Below are positions 27,386 to 36,043 of a stretch of DNA of 43,145 bases, piece after piece (position 1 is the first letter of the stretch; the number at the start of each line of letters is the position of its first letter). The stretch spans positions 1 through 43,145 of the forward strand of contig NZ_BSNM01000008.1 in the NCBI RefSeq assembly GCF_030159995.1, read 5' to 3'. Below the pieces are notes generated by a model. It searched no databases. It was given only the letters and a program-made list of their open reading frames with translations, and had not been told where the DNA came from. The translations under genes and the position numbers were made by a program. Source of the DNA: Litoribrevibacter albus (GTDB lineage Bacteria; Pseudomonadota; Gammaproteobacteria; Pseudomonadales; Litoribrevibacteraceae).

Positions 27386-28936
27386 GTGGACCCGATTGAA
27401 CTGGGAATATTAGTCAGTAGGTTTGAATCCATTTGTGAGGAAATGGGCGCGATTTTGCAACAATCCTCTTTTTCTCCAAATATCAAAGACCGCATGGATT
27501 TCTCCTGCGCCTTGTTTGATGGCAATGGTGGTTTATTGGCGCAAGCGGCTCACATTCCCGTGCACTTGGGCAGCATGGCTTACGCGATGAAAGACATAGT
27601 AAGCAAGATTGAATGGCTGCCTGGTGATGTATTGGTTCTGAATAATCCATTCATGGGGGGGACCCACTTACCGGATGTGACTATGGTTGCGCCATTCTTT
27701 CATGATGGAGAGGTGAAAGCCTTTATCGCAAACCGTGCACACCACGCCAATATCGGTGCTGACGCACCTGGCTCCATGCCCTTGTCAACGCACATTGATC
27801 AAGAAGGCATTCTGATTGACCCTGTAAAGCTCGTCTCTGAAGGGGAAATGGATGATGCTCTTTTGTCCAGGATCAGTTCAAATAACGCGCTATCACGGGG
27901 TGATTTCTTAGCTCAGCTTGGTTCGGTCAGAGCCGGACTGGATCGTTTCAATCAACTTGTTGAAAAAATGAATGCAACCGAATTTACGTCGGCAGTGACT
28001 TCATTGAATACTTATGGTGAGAAACTGGCATTAGCTGCGTTTCAGGCGATCCCGGATGGTGAATATCAGGCCTCCGATTTCATGGACGGTGATGGCATTC
28101 ACCAAGATGGCTCTCATGACAAGCCTATTAAAATTAACTTAACGATCAAGGTGGATAGCGGTCGGTTAGTCTTTGATTTTGAGGGGACAGATCCTCAGGT
28201 TGGAGGCAATGTTAATTGTCCGTTATCTGTGGCTGCTGCATCGGTGTTTTATGTTCTGCGTTGTTTGATGCCGGATCAGGCCCCGAGTTGTGATGGCGTG
28301 TTTCGTACCTTTGAGATAAAGGCTCCGGTAGGTTCCCTGTTGAATGCAATCTATCCTTCGGCAGTAGCGGCTGGCAATGTGGAAACGTCCATGCGGGTGG
28401 TGGATGTGGTGATCAAGGCGTTATCAACTGCGTTACCTGAACGAATGTGTGCCGCGAGTCATGGATCTATGAATAATGTGGCGATGGGCTCACGGAATTC
28501 AGAGATGGTCGGGCAATGGGATTATTACGAAACCATTGGTGGAGGTCTTGGCGCGAGTGCGTCGTCTAATGGCTTGTCAGCGGTGCAGGCGCATATGACC
28601 AACACGTCGAACACACCGGTGGAAAGCTTGGAGTTGCATTACCCGATTCGGGTTTTAAAGTACGCCATTCGCGAAGACAGTGCCGGCAAAGGTCATTTCA
28701 CGGGCGGTGAGGGCATTGAGCGAAGCTATCAGTTTAAAGAATCGGCCCAGGTGACCTTATTAACGGAGCGAAGAGAGCGTTCACCTTATGGTCTTGAGGG
28801 TGGTGAGCCTGCAGGACAAGGAAGAAATCTTCTTAATGATGAACCTTTGCCAGGCAAATGCTCACTTACGGTAAAACCGGGTGATCGTTTAACCGTGTTA
28901 ACCGCTGGTGGCGGTGGCTATGGTAAAGCAGAATAA
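27386..28936 (+). CDS. Hydantoinase B / oxoprolinase family protein
   Basis: The 516-residue protein matches the HyuB family (N-methylhydantoinase beta subunit, 5-oxoprolinase C-terminal half). Conserved stretches include FSPNIKDRMDFSCALFD, AHIPVHLGSM, DVLVLNNPFMGGTHLPD, and the C-terminal TGGEGIERSYQF and VLTAGGGGYG. The GTG start at 27386 has a GAGGTG ribosome-binding site six bases upstream. Family members normally act with a HyuA subunit in ATP-dependent ring opening of hydantoins or oxoproline. No hyuA is adjacent here, so the gene is an orphan and its substrate is unknown. Upstream (27176-27385) I see only a 12-base palindrome, ATGGATATCCAT at 27348-27359. Confidence 0.9.
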   Translation: MDPIELGILVSRFESICEEMGAILQQSSFSPNIKDRMDFSCALFDGNGGLLAQAAHIPVHLGSMAYAMKDIVSKIEWLPGDVLVLNNPFMGGTHLPDVTMVAPFFHDGEVKAFIANRAHHANIGADAPGSMPLSTHIDQEGILIDPVKLVSEGEMDDALLSRISSNNALSRGDFLAQLGSVRAGLDRFNQLVEKMNATEFTSAVTSLNTYGEKLALAAFQAIPDGEYQASDFMDGDGIHQDGSHDKPIKINLTIKVDSGRLVFDFEGTDPQVGGNVNCPLSVAAASVFYVLRCLMPDQAPSCDGVFRTFEIKAPVGSLLNAIYPSAVAAGNVETSMRVVDVVIKALSTALPERMCAASHGSMNNVAMGSRNSEMVGQWDYYETIGGGLGASASSNGLSAVQAHMTNTSNTPVESLELHYPIRVLKYAIREDSAGKGHFTGGEGIERSYQFKESAQVTLLTERRERSPYGLEGGEPAGQGRNLLNDEPLPGKCSLTVKPGDRLTVLTAGGGGYGKAE

Positions 28937-29016
28937 GCTTATTACACTTTATCTGAGTGATTTAGTAGGAATTGAATGCAATAGTCGTTAAAATGTCGGC
29001 TATCTAAATAACATAA

Positions 29017-29042
29017 GCTTTGCTTCTGTGCCGGAGCAAAGC
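29017..29042 (+). other. Hairpin in the leader of the glutaredoxin gene
   Basis: GCTTTGCT (29017-29024) and AGCAAAGC (29035-29042) form an 8-base-pair stem about 30 bases before the glutaredoxin start. There is no U-run after it. It may be a leader RNA structure or a weak terminator for the gene upstream. Confidence 0.4.
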
Positions 29043-29072
29043 CAGATCTATGAAATAACTGGTGAGGTAGTG

Positions 29073-29408
29073 ATGTCTGATACTATTGAGCGCATTAAGC
29101 AACAAATCTCTGAAAACCCAATTCTTCTATACATGAAAGGCAGCCCAAAACTTCCTCAATGTGGTTTCTCTTCTCAAGCGTCTCAAGCGGTAATGGCTTG
29201 TGGTGAGCGTTTTGCGTTTGTTGATATTCTTCAAAACCCTGACATTCGTGCAGAGCTTCCAAAATACGCGAACTGGCCGACCTTTCCACAGCTTTGGATT
29301 AACGGTGAGTTGATCGGTGGATGTGACATCATCGTTGAGATGTACCAGAAAGGTGAATTGAAGCCTTTGATCGAAGAAGCGGCGAAAGCAGCAGCGCAAG
29401 ATTCTTAA
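29073..29408 (+). CDS. grxD: Monothiol glutaredoxin (Grx4/GrxD type)
   Basis: This is a small iron-sulfur cluster carrier with the monothiol active site CGFS (Cys30). The 111 residues match GrxD: MKGSPKLPQCGFS, NWPTFPQLWINGELIGGCDI. The frame opens earlier with a GTG at 29028, but the ATG at 29073 has a GGTGAGG ribosome-binding site and gives the usual family N terminus. It is known in E. coli to deliver 2Fe-2S clusters, often together with BolA. It ends at a terminator shared with the TonB-like gene. Confidence 0.95.
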   Translation: MSDTIERIKQQISENPILLYMKGSPKLPQCGFSSQASQAVMACGERFAFVDILQNPDIRAELPKYANWPTFPQLWINGELIGGCDIIVEMYQKGELKPLIEEAAKAAAQDS

Positions 29409-29440
29409 TCGAGCGTTTTTACGTTTGATTAGTTAGTTAA

Positions 29441-29470
29441 AAAGGCGATGTCAGAAATGGCATCGCCTTT
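29441..29470. terminator. Bidirectional terminator between grxD and the TonB-like gene
   Basis: AAAGGCGATG (29441-29450) and CATCGCCTTT (29461-29470) form a perfect 10-base-pair stem flanked by A- and T-runs, between two convergent genes. Confidence 0.9.
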
Positions 29471-29480
29471 TTTATGTGCT

Positions 29481-30374
29481 TTATTTTTCCGATTGAGCAA
29501 ATGTTATTTCTAAAGTGTATTCCTTACCTGTTATGTGATCCGGAATTTTAGGCAACGGACTGGCTGACAAAACGGAACGTTTAGCAGCTAAATCTGTTGC
29601 GGGGTCACCGCTGCTTTTCTTAACCTTTGCAAGAATAATGGTTCCGTTACGCCACCAGGTAAATTCGATCGTGGGTGGATTCCTAATTCCTTCGGTAGGT
29701 GCATAAATTGATGCACTTGGGCCATTCAATATCCATGCATAGATTTGCGTTTCATATTGTTCTGTTGCTGTAAGCTCTGGTTGCTGAATCGCTTCCTCGG
29801 ATTTAACTGACTTCTGATTGCTGGCTTTATTAGCTTCGCTGGCTTCTTTTTCTTTGGATGAAGCGATATCTGAGACTGTTACTTCTTTATTAGTCTTTGT
29901 TGGTTTTGGCGATTTTTCAACGTCACTGGTTTGAACGCCTTCAACTCTTTTAGGGGGAGATTCGTTGAGTTGTTTTGTTGGGGTATTTAAATGATGTGTT
30001 GTTTTTGAATCTGCTTTTGTCTCGGCAGGTTTTGGCGCTACAACTTTTACTTCTGCCTGACTGGATTCTTCTTTAAGCTCGGCGTTTTCGGAACCAGCTT
30101 GCTCCTGATGTTCAGCTACCGACTGTTCTTCCAGATGATCATTTTCTTTTTTGGATTCTTCACTTGCCGTGGTTTCAATTTGATCTTTATTGTCGTCTTC
30201 TGATTCTTCCCGAGAGTTTGAACTTGCCTTTTCTGATGTAAGTTGAACTTCAACAGAATAGGTCGGTTCTTTTAGTGGAATAGGAATAAGCTCAGGCGTT
30301 GGATATAGGAAGACGACATGCCCGATTAAGGCAAGTAGCAACGTGAGAGTGAGTCGAAGGTGGCTCTTACGCAT
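29481..30374 (-). CDS. TonB-family energy transducer-like protein
   Basis: The 297-residue protein has one N-terminal transmembrane helix (RLTLTLLLALIGHVVFLYP). A long charged, Lys/Glu/Ser/Thr-rich spacer (about 35-200) and a C-terminal TonB-like domain (about 205-297; YAWILNGPSASIYAPTEG, FTWWRNGTIILAKVKKSSGD) follow. The shape is that of TonB: a membrane anchor, a periplasm-spanning spacer and a C-terminal domain that contacts outer membrane receptors. No ExbB/ExbD is adjacent. A TTG at 30422 could extend the frame by 16 residues, but the ATG at 30374 gives the normal short cytoplasmic tail. The spacer is acidic/mixed rather than the classical Pro-Lys/Pro-Glu repeat. Confidence 0.75.
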   Translation of the reverse strand: MRKSHLRLTLTLLLALIGHVVFLYPTPELIPIPLKEPTYSVEVQLTSEKASSNSREESEDDNKDQIETTASEESKKENDHLEEQSVAEHQEQAGSENAELKEESSQAEVKVVAPKPAETKADSKTTHHLNTPTKQLNESPPKRVEGVQTSDVEKSPKPTKTNKEVTVSDIASSKEKEASEANKASNQKSVKSEEAIQQPELTATEQYETQIYAWILNGPSASIYAPTEGIRNPPTIEFTWWRNGTIILAKVKKSSGDPATDLAAKRSVLSASPLPKIPDHITGKEYTLEITFAQSEK

Positions 30375-30657
30375 CCCGGATAGTCGATTCGTGAACAGTA
30401 GTTTTGAGTGTACCAGTTTCAAACCACATGAAAACAGCTAATGCGTTGATTTGTCTATTAAATAGTCAAAGTTAATGTAGTTTTATAGTTGATAGTTTTA
30501 ATTTATCGGTGCGATAGGAAAAATTAACTAATCTGTTGGGTAGGATTCTAAATATCGCGAGTGTATGATTGATTCACTTTCGATATAGGTGGCTGATCCG
30601 GTCTAGGCTTAGCACCGCATTCTTATCGCATTACATTCAATTTTAAGGAGCAACGCA

Positions 30658-31260
30658 ATGAGCGTACTAGTAGGCAAGAAAGCCCCTGACTTTACAGTTC
30701 CAGCCGTTCTTGGTTCTGGTGAAATCGTAGATTCTTTCACTCTTTCAGAAGCAATCAAAGGCAAATACGGTCTAGTATTCTTCTATCCTTTGGACTTCAC
30801 TTTCGTATGTCCTTCTGAGCTTTTGGCTCTTGATCACCGTATGGACAAATTCAAAGAGCTAGGTGTAGAAGTAATCGGTGTTTCTATCGATTCTCACTTC
30901 TCTCACAACGCTTGGAGAAACACTCCTGTAAATGAAGGTGGTATCGGTCCTGTTAAGTACACCCTGGCAGCAGATATGACTCACTCTATCTGTAAAGCAT
31001 ACGACGTTGAGTCTGAAGGTGGTGTTGCTTTCCGTGGTGCGTTCCTAATCGACAAAGAAGGTACTGTTCGTTCTCAAATCGTTAACGATCTTCCACTAGG
31101 TCGTAACATGGACGAGCTAGTTCGTTTGGTTGAAGCACTTCAGTTCCACGAAGAGCACGGTGAAGTTTGCCCAGCTGGTTGGAACAAAGGTGACAAAGGT
31201 ATGGACGCATCTCCAGAAGGTGTTGCTAAGTACCTATCTGAAGAAGCTGACAAGCTTTAA
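30658..31260 (+). CDS. Typical 2-Cys peroxiredoxin (AhpC/Prx1 family)
   Basis: This thiol peroxidase reduces hydrogen peroxide and organic hydroperoxides. The 200 residues have the peroxidatic Cys51 in FTFVCPSE and the resolving Cys171 in EVCPAGW, both typical of the Prx1/AhpC subfamily. The GGLG and YF sensitivity motifs are not clear (GGVA and KYLSEE are present), suggesting a robust rather than inactivation-prone enzyme. An AAGGAG ribosome-binding site precedes the ATG. Codon choice is strikingly uniform (CGT, TCT, GTT/GTA, AAC, TTC), as in very highly expressed genes. No AhpF-like reductase is adjacent, so electrons probably come from thioredoxin. Confidence 0.95.
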   Translation: MSVLVGKKAPDFTVPAVLGSGEIVDSFTLSEAIKGKYGLVFFYPLDFTFVCPSELLALDHRMDKFKELGVEVIGVSIDSHFSHNAWRNTPVNEGGIGPVKYTLAADMTHSICKAYDVESEGGVAFRGAFLIDKEGTVRSQIVNDLPLGRNMDELVRLVEALQFHEEHGEVCPAGWNKGDKGMDASPEGVAKYLSEEADKL

Positions 31261-31265
31261 TTTGA

Positions 31266-31299
31266 AGCTGTTGCGCTTTAGCGAATAGCTGTTGCGCTT
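31266..31299. repeat. 13-base direct repeat after the peroxiredoxin stop codon
   Basis: AGCTGTTGCGCTT occurs at 31266-31278 and 31287-31299, 21 bases apart, starting 6 bases after the peroxiredoxin stop codon. Confidence 0.85.
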
Positions 31300-31332
31300 C
31301 AGAAATCCGAGATCATTATTTGATTTCGGATT

Positions 31333-31360
31333 AAAAAGAGTCTCTACGGAGACTCTTTTT
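31333..31360. terminator. Terminator of the peroxiredoxin gene
   Basis: GAGTCTC (31338-31344) and GAGACTC (31349-31355) form a perfect stem with a 4-base loop, flanked by an A-run and eight T residues. It can work in both directions. Confidence 0.9.
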
Positions 31361-31386
31361 TTTGCCTGTAATTTATAGGCTTGGAG

Positions 31387-31431
31387 TTATCGGACGTGGA
31401 CTTATCGGACGTGGACTTATCGGACATGAAC
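31387..31431. repeat. Three tandem copies of a 15-base unit covering the acyltransferase stop codon
   Basis: TTATCGGACGTGGAC occurs at 31387-31401 and 31402-31416, and a near copy TTATCGGACATGAAC at 31417-31431. Read on the minus strand, each copy encodes VHVR followed by a stop, so the last four codons and the stop of the acyltransferase gene are repeated twice downstream. Confidence 0.93.
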
Positions 31432-32487
31432 TTGCTGATAGCTGTTGGCGTAGCTTTGGATGAGTTTGCGTTGTGCGGCTGCGGGTAGTTGAGAGGCACG
31501 TGCTTTTAGCTGTTTTGCCGCTGCTGTTAGATGTTCAGGTATCACTGTTTTGTTGATGATGTGATGCGCTGCGTGATGAGAATCAAACAGTTTGTAATGG
31601 TTGTGAACATGATCATCTATGTGTTGGGCCACATCATCAATATTGTCGGACGCCACGAGAGGCGTTCCGAATCGAATCTCTACCTCGCCCTGGCATCGGT
31701 CCAGGCTGTCAATTAAGTGCTCCATCGTATCGGTTCGGGTAGCGGTGGAATATTCGCTGCCTGAGAGTCCTTTCAAATAGGTTTCTAACGCCTTGTGTGT
31801 GTCCGATGGGTCCCATTGGTAACTGATCGCCACAGGAATTATCGATTGTTGGGTTAAGAACTCGGTTTGCGATTGGCCTTTTTCTTTAGCCATTGTCAGC
31901 ATTTTAAGTACGGCCGGATTGGTCTGATCGAATCCTTCTTTTGCACGTCCTTCTCGTTGGGCAATCCATACATTGTGATGAGGTAGTGAGTGCTGAATGT
32001 GCTGACTTAGTCGTTTTAGCGTCACAAATTTCTGTTTCAGCGGCAGATTGCCTCTCGGTACTTCCAGACATCCTGCCAGTTTCATCAGCGCCGCCATGGA
32101 CGGGTCTTCGGTTAGGTTACTGCCAATAATGCATCGTGCTGCCGAGTGATTCTGGCTAATCAGTGCGTGGTTAACGAGCACTGGGTCTAACAGAATGTCT
32201 CTGTGGTTACTGATAAAAATATGGTTGCGGTTAGGGTTAATGTTCTCGGCCCCTCGCACGGTAATGTTATCAAATCGATGTTTTACCCAGTGACTGAAAA
32301 ACACCATAAAAGCGGTGACATCAGAAGGGCAGTCTTCCGTTTTATTAGTCGCTGTGGCGTTGCTGTTTTGGAACTGGATTTGAAGGTGTTGAAGCAGCTC
32401 TTGTATTTGAAACGAGTTGGTCTTGATGGATGTTTGAGACACCAACTCCTTGGGTGTGTGTTCTTTGTATAAAACGGATGCTTCCAT
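31417..32487 (-). CDS. PlsC-like acyltransferase
   Basis: The 356-residue protein (from ATG 32487; a TTG at 32541 could add 18 residues) has the glycerolphosphate acyltransferase fold. Motifs are ISNHRDILLDPVLVN (acyltransferase motif I, with the His-to-Asp distance one longer than the common HX4D when the second Asp is counted), the PRG-containing LEVPRGNLPLK, and AQREGRAKEG in place of PEGTR. No transmembrane helix is obvious. It probably transfers a fatty acyl group from ACP or CoA to a lysophospholipid-like acceptor. It is divergent from the fabA-fabB-fabV-carboxylase-ACP cluster, 206 bases from the fabA start, and may incorporate that module's products into lipid. The acceptor is unknown. 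Confidence 0.8.
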   Translation of the reverse strand: MEASVLYKEHTPKELVSQTSIKTNSFQIQELLQHLQIQFQNSNATATNKTEDCPSDVTAFMVFFSHWVKHRFDNITVRGAENINPNRNHIFISNHRDILLDPVLVNHALISQNHSAARCIIGSNLTEDPSMAALMKLAGCLEVPRGNLPLKQKFVTLKRLSQHIQHSLPHHNVWIAQREGRAKEGFDQTNPAVLKMLTMAKEKGQSQTEFLTQQSIIPVAISYQWDPSDTHKALETYLKGLSGSEYSTATRTDTMEHLIDSLDRCQGEVEIRFGTPLVASDNIDDVAQHIDDHVHNHYKLFDSHHAAHHIINKTVIPEHLTAAAKQLKARASQLPAAAQRKLIQSYANSYQQVHVR

Positions 32488-32638
32488 AGATACGTACCGA
32501 TAACTGATTGATAAAACATGTGAAAAATAACGATGAAGCAATAGTAAAAGGTGTCATGGATGAATCCCATAGCTGAAAGTGAGGTTGATTCGAGATGTCA
32601 AATGGTTGAGTCCGTGGGTCAAGCAAGGAGGTGCATGA

Positions 32639-32656
32639 GTGGCTTAAAGTAGCCAC
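32639..32656. promoter_or_regulatory. Inverted repeat in the acyltransferase/fabA divergent region
   Basis: GTGGCT (32639-32644) and AGCCAC (32651-32656) flank a 6-base spacer, 38 bases before the fabA start codon. It could be an operator for the divergent promoters or a leader hairpin. It does not match the FabR or FadR sites I know. Confidence 0.35.
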
Positions 32657-32693
32657 CATCAAATGATTCAGGCTTTAGTGAAAGGAGGCCGAC

Positions 32694-33242
32694 ATGCTAC
32701 AGGCAGTAATTCCCCAAGAGCGTTTCAACAAGGAAGTGATTTCAAAAGACAGTTTAACCAAGGAAGACCTCAGTGCTTCCATTCTTACACAAACATCGGA
32801 TGCTTTGGGTGACATCAAAATGATGTTGCCGCAAGGCGAAATGCAACTTCTCGACCGTGTTGTTCACCTAAGTAAAGACGGTGGTAACTATGGTCGTGGT
32901 GAAGTGATTGCGGAATTTGATATCCATCCGGATCTCTGGTTCTTCAAGTGTCACTTCCCTGGTGACCCAATTATGCCGGGTTGTCTGGGGATTGATGCTT
33001 TATGGCAAACCTTGGGTGTTTACCTTGCGTGGCAGGGACATTCAGGAAAGTGTCGTGCTTTGGGTGTAAGCGATGTGAAGTTTGGTGGTGAAATTCTACC
33101 GGACACCAAAGTGGTCCAGTTCCATGTGCATGTTAAACGCATCATACAACGAGGTATGACGTTGGCGATTGGTGATGGTGTTGTATTGGCCGATGGGCAG
33201 GAAATCTACAGCGCGAAAAACCTCAAAGCCGCATTAATTTAA
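32694..33242 (+). CDS. fabA: 3-hydroxydecanoyl-ACP dehydratase/isomerase
   Basis: FabA dehydrates 3-hydroxyacyl-ACP and isomerises trans-2- to cis-3-decenoyl-ACP, the branch point to unsaturated fatty acids. The 182 residues hold the catalytic His87 (CHFPGDPIMPG) and Asp101 (GCLGIDALWQ), 14 residues apart as in E. coli. FabA-specific sequence is kept (NPDLWFFGCHF-like stretch HPDLWFFKCHF; RALGVSDVKF). The N terminus is about 15 residues longer than in E. coli FabA. The start is fixed by an AGGAGG ribosome-binding site (32683-32688) five bases before the ATG. It is the first gene of the fatty acid cluster, followed 37 bases later by fabB. Confidence 0.95.
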   Translation: MLQAVIPQERFNKEVISKDSLTKEDLSASILTQTSDALGDIKMMLPQGEMQLLDRVVHLSKDGGNYGRGEVIAEFDIHPDLWFFKCHFPGDPIMPGCLGIDALWQTLGVYLAWQGHSGKCRALGVSDVKFGGEILPDTKVVQFHVHVKRIIQRGMTLAIGDGVVLADGQEIYSAKNLKAALI

Positions 33243-33279
33243 TGTCTACGAATTCCTTGTGGATGAAGGTGAATAAGTA

Positions 33280-34569
33280 ATGAGACGAGTAGTAATTACG
33301 GGCGCAGGTATTGTGTCCAGTCTGGGTAATTCGTTGGATGAAGTAGGTCGCTCCTTAAAAGAAGGCCGGAGCGGGATTGCAACGAATGAGAGCTTTAAAG
33401 AAGTGGGTATGCGCTCTCATATCAGTGGATCAATTGACTTCGATACCGCTGCCTTAGTACCTAAGCGTGTGGCCCGATTCATGGGGCGTGGCGGTGCTTA
33501 TGGTTATCACGCGATGGAACAAGCCATTGAAAGCAGTGGCTTGACCCGAGAAGAGATTTCCAATGAACGTGTTGGTTTGATCATTGGTTCTGGCGGTGGG
33601 GCAACGGATGAAATTCTGGACTCAGTGGAAGTGATGCGAGCAAAAGGGATTCGTAAAGTTGGCCCGTATCGCGTGACCCGAGGTATGCACAGCTCTACCG
33701 TTGCTTGTTTGGCTACGGCGTTTGAAATTCGGGGTGTAAGTTACGCGGTGACTTCCGCCTGCGCGACCAGTGCTCATGCTATTGGTTCGGCGTATGAACA
33801 AATTTTATTGGGTAAACAGGATGTGATGTTTGCTGGTGGCAGTGACGACATTCATTGGACCATGGCACTTCAGTTCGATGCAATGGGCGCACTGTCGACC
33901 GCATATAATGATCAACCTGAGCACGCCTCTCGTCCCTATGATGCGACTCGTGACGGGTTTGTGATTTCCGGTGGTGCCGGGGTGTTGGTGTTAGAGGATT
34001 TGAATCACGCATTAGCGCGTGGAGCCAACATTCTTGCAGAAATTACCGGTTTTGGTGCAACCAGTGATGGTGATGACATGGTTCAGCCATCGGGTGAAGG
34101 GGCTATCCGTTGCATGAAACAAGCAATGGCGGGTCGTATGGACATGGATTACATCAATGCCCACGGAACCTCAACACGCATTGGCGACGTTAAAGAACTG
34201 AACGCCATTCAACAAGTGTTTGCTAGTCAAGAGGGTAGTCAAGAAGGTCGGCTAGAGAGTGCAGTACAGGCTCCACCTGTGTCTTCTACCAAAGCACTCG
34301 GTGGCCATGCGATTGGTGCCGCAGGTGTGCATGAAGCCATTCATTGTCTGTTGATGATGCGCGATGGTTTTATCGTCGGTAGTCATAACCTGGATACTCT
34401 GGATGAGAACATTGCAACGTACCCAATCTGCCGAGCCACTCAAGACGCTCAGTTGAATCGAGTGATGTCTAACAGCTTTGGTTTTGGTGGAACGAATGCG
34501 AGTCTGGTGTTTGAGCGTTTTGATCCTAACAGTTCGATCAATGCCCAGTCCGAGAGGGCCGTAGCATGA
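33280..34569 (+). CDS. fabB: 3-oxoacyl-ACP synthase I
   Basis: This condensing enzyme elongates acyl-ACP with malonyl-ACP, including the cis-3-decenoyl product of FabA. The 429 residues contain the Cys-His-His triad: Cys161 ([10 protein letters not shown]), His295 ([11 protein letters not shown]) and His343 ([14 protein letters not shown]). Length is about 25 residues above E. coli FabB. Part of this is an insert at 315-332 with a small repeat (SQEGSQEG) and part is the C-terminal tail after [10 protein letters not shown]. It overlaps the fabV start. Confidence 0.95.
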   Translation: MRRVVITGAGIVSSLGNSLDEVGRSLKEGRSGIATNESFKEVGMRSHISGSIDFDTAALVPKRVARFMGRGGAYGYHAMEQAIESSGLTREEISNERVGLIIGSGGGATDEILDSVEVMRAKGIRKVGPYRVTRGMHSSTVACLATAFEIRGVSYAVTSACATSAHAIGSAYEQILLGKQDVMFAGGSDDIHWTMALQFDAMGALSTAYNDQPEHASRPYDATRDGFVISGGAGVLVLEDLNHALARGANILAEITGFGATSDGDDMVQPSGEGAIRCMKQAMAGRMDMDYINAHGTSTRIGDVKELNAIQQVFASQEGSQEGRLESAVQAPPVSSTKALGGHAIGAAGVHEAIHCLLMMRDGFIVGSHNLDTLDENIATYPICRATQDAQLNRVMSNSFGFGGTNASLVFERFDPNSSINAQSERAVA

Positions 34570-35774
34570 TGGTAGTCGAACCCAAAATCCGGGGCTTTAT
34601 GTGTACAACGGCTCATCCCCAAGGCTGTAAAACCAATATTGAGTCCCAGATTAATCAGGTGCGAGCTTGGGCAGAGAAACAAGACCTTTCCAATAAGCCG
34701 AAACGCGTGCTGATCATTGGTGGCTCAGCCGGTTACGGTTTATCAAGCCGCATCTTATGTGCTGCAGGTTATGGTGCAACGACACTGTCTGTTTCGATGG
34801 AAAAAGCGCCAAAAGCCAATAAAACCGGTACCGCAGGCTGGTACAACAATCATTTCCTTGAGGAGTGGATTCGTGATCAGGGTATGGATTCGTATTCACT
34901 CTTTGGGGATGCCTTTTCTGGTGAAGTAAAGCAACAGGTAGTCGACAAAATCCGTGACACCGTGGGTCAGGTTGATTTGGTGGTTTACAGTCTTGCTGCG
35001 CCGAGACGTATCAAGCAGGAAAAAGGCGAGCCGGTGACCTACCAATCGGTGATCAAACCCATCGGTCAAACCATTGATGTTCGAACCGTCGACACGGCGT
35101 CTGGCCAGATGAAGACCTTCGAACTTGAATCGGCAACGGAACAAGAGATTCAAAATACGGTCGCAGTAATGGGAGGCGAAGACTGGTTTGACTGGATGTC
35201 GTTGTTAAATGCAGAAGGTCTGCTCAGTGATCAAATTCAAACGGTGGCCTTTAGTTACCTGGGTGGTGAGTTGACCAAAGCCATTTATGGCGCAGCGACC
35301 TTGGGTGCAGCAAAAGAGGATGTGGAACGCTACTGCCTGAGAATCAATCATCTGTTGAATGCGGATGTAAAATCTCCGATGGCGAAAGTGGCGGTGTTGA
35401 AAGCCATCGTGACACAATCCAGTGCCGCTATTCCATCGTTGCCTTTGTACATTTCGGTCTTATACCGGGTGATGAAAGCGCAGGGAAATCATGAAGGATG
35501 TCTGGATCAAATTCTACGTCTCTTTGAAACCGGGCTTTACCCTGGTTCGGGTAAAACCTGTGCTCAGGATAAGCCGTATCGATATCGATTAGACGACAAA
35601 GAGCTGTTGCCTGAGGTACAGACGGAAGTCACCAAGCTTTGGCAATCGGTATCTGAGTCGAATCTTGGATCGGTGACCGACTTTGAAGGCTATCGGTCGG
35701 ACTTCCTGAAATTATTCGGCTTTGATTGGCCGGAAGTTGATTATCAGCAGGATGTATCAACAGTGCCGTCTTAG
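34566..35774 (+). CDS. fabV: Trans-2-enoyl-ACP/CoA reductase, FabV type
   Basis: This NADH-dependent enoyl reductase completes each elongation cycle and belongs to the FabV class, which is naturally insensitive to triclosan. The 402 residues have [18 protein letters not shown] at the start, the cofactor loop [21 protein letters not shown], and a Tyr-x8-Lys active site in [14 protein letters not shown]. The ATGATG start offers two choices, 34566 or 34569; the second fits the family N terminus and overlaps the fabB stop by one base. Translational coupling to fabB is clear. Two hairpins follow the stop codon. Confidence 0.95.
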   Translation: MMVVEPKIRGFMCTTAHPQGCKTNIESQINQVRAWAEKQDLSNKPKRVLIIGGSAGYGLSSRILCAAGYGATTLSVSMEKAPKANKTGTAGWYNNHFLEEWIRDQGMDSYSLFGDAFSGEVKQQVVDKIRDTVGQVDLVVYSLAAPRRIKQEKGEPVTYQSVIKPIGQTIDVRTVDTASGQMKTFELESATEQEIQNTVAVMGGEDWFDWMSLLNAEGLLSDQIQTVAFSYLGGELTKAIYGAATLGAAKEDVERYCLRINHLLNADVKSPMAKVAVLKAIVTQSSAAIPSLPLYISVLYRVMKAQGNHEGCLDQILRLFETGLYPGSGKTCAQDKPYRYRLDDKELLPEVQTEVTKLWQSVSESNLGSVTDFEGYRSDFLKLFGFDWPEVDYQQDVSTVPS

Positions 35775-35833
35775 GCACTGACGTATAGCGATTATCAACA
35801 ATCATATAAACCGCCCTGATACCTGTATCAGGG
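35761..35833 (+). other. Two consecutive hairpins after fabV
   Basis: CAGTGCC (35761-35767) / GGCACTG (35774-35780) spans the fabV stop codon. CCCTGATAC (35814-35822) / GTATCAGGG (35825-35833) forms a perfect 9-base-pair stem with a 2-base loop. Neither is followed by a U-run. They may stabilise the upstream mRNA or lower read-through into the carboxylase gene. The rest of the 269-base gap up to 36043 shows no gene, only an AGAGGT ribosome-binding site before the next ATG. Confidence 0.55.
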
Positions 35834-36043
35834 GGTATGAATTCAAACATTAAATTCGCCGCAGTTATGAGGTAATGCATCAAAATTCAGCGTTTTGATG
35901 AAACCTCAAAGTGCCTCTTCCTAAGCTCGCATGTGTATGGCCGGCCGCTATGCACGGGATTCGTTTGCTTGAGATCGGGCTGTTTGTATCACGATTGGCA
36001 CTTTCTCGCATGGGCGGTTCTATAGGAAATAGAGGTAAGAAGT

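Noticed and set aside
30423-30657. Possible OxyR site upstream of the peroxiredoxin gene
   Set aside because: Several ATAG and GATAG elements occur, but their spacing does not form the four-part OxyR pattern; chance is likely in such A+T-rich DNA.
31387-31431. CRISPR-like array
   Set aside because: The units are only 15 bases and directly adjacent, without spacers; the same holds for the 17-base triplet at 25863.
32345-32662. Alternative minus-strand open frames overlapping the acyltransferase 5' end and intergenic region
   Set aside because: They have low-complexity, atypical composition and no family match, and they overlap the acyltransferase in another frame.
34566-35774. fabV interpreted as an unrelated short-chain dehydrogenase
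   Set aside because: Length, N-terminal KIRGF motif and Tyr-x8-Lys spacing fit FabV, not FabI or FabG.
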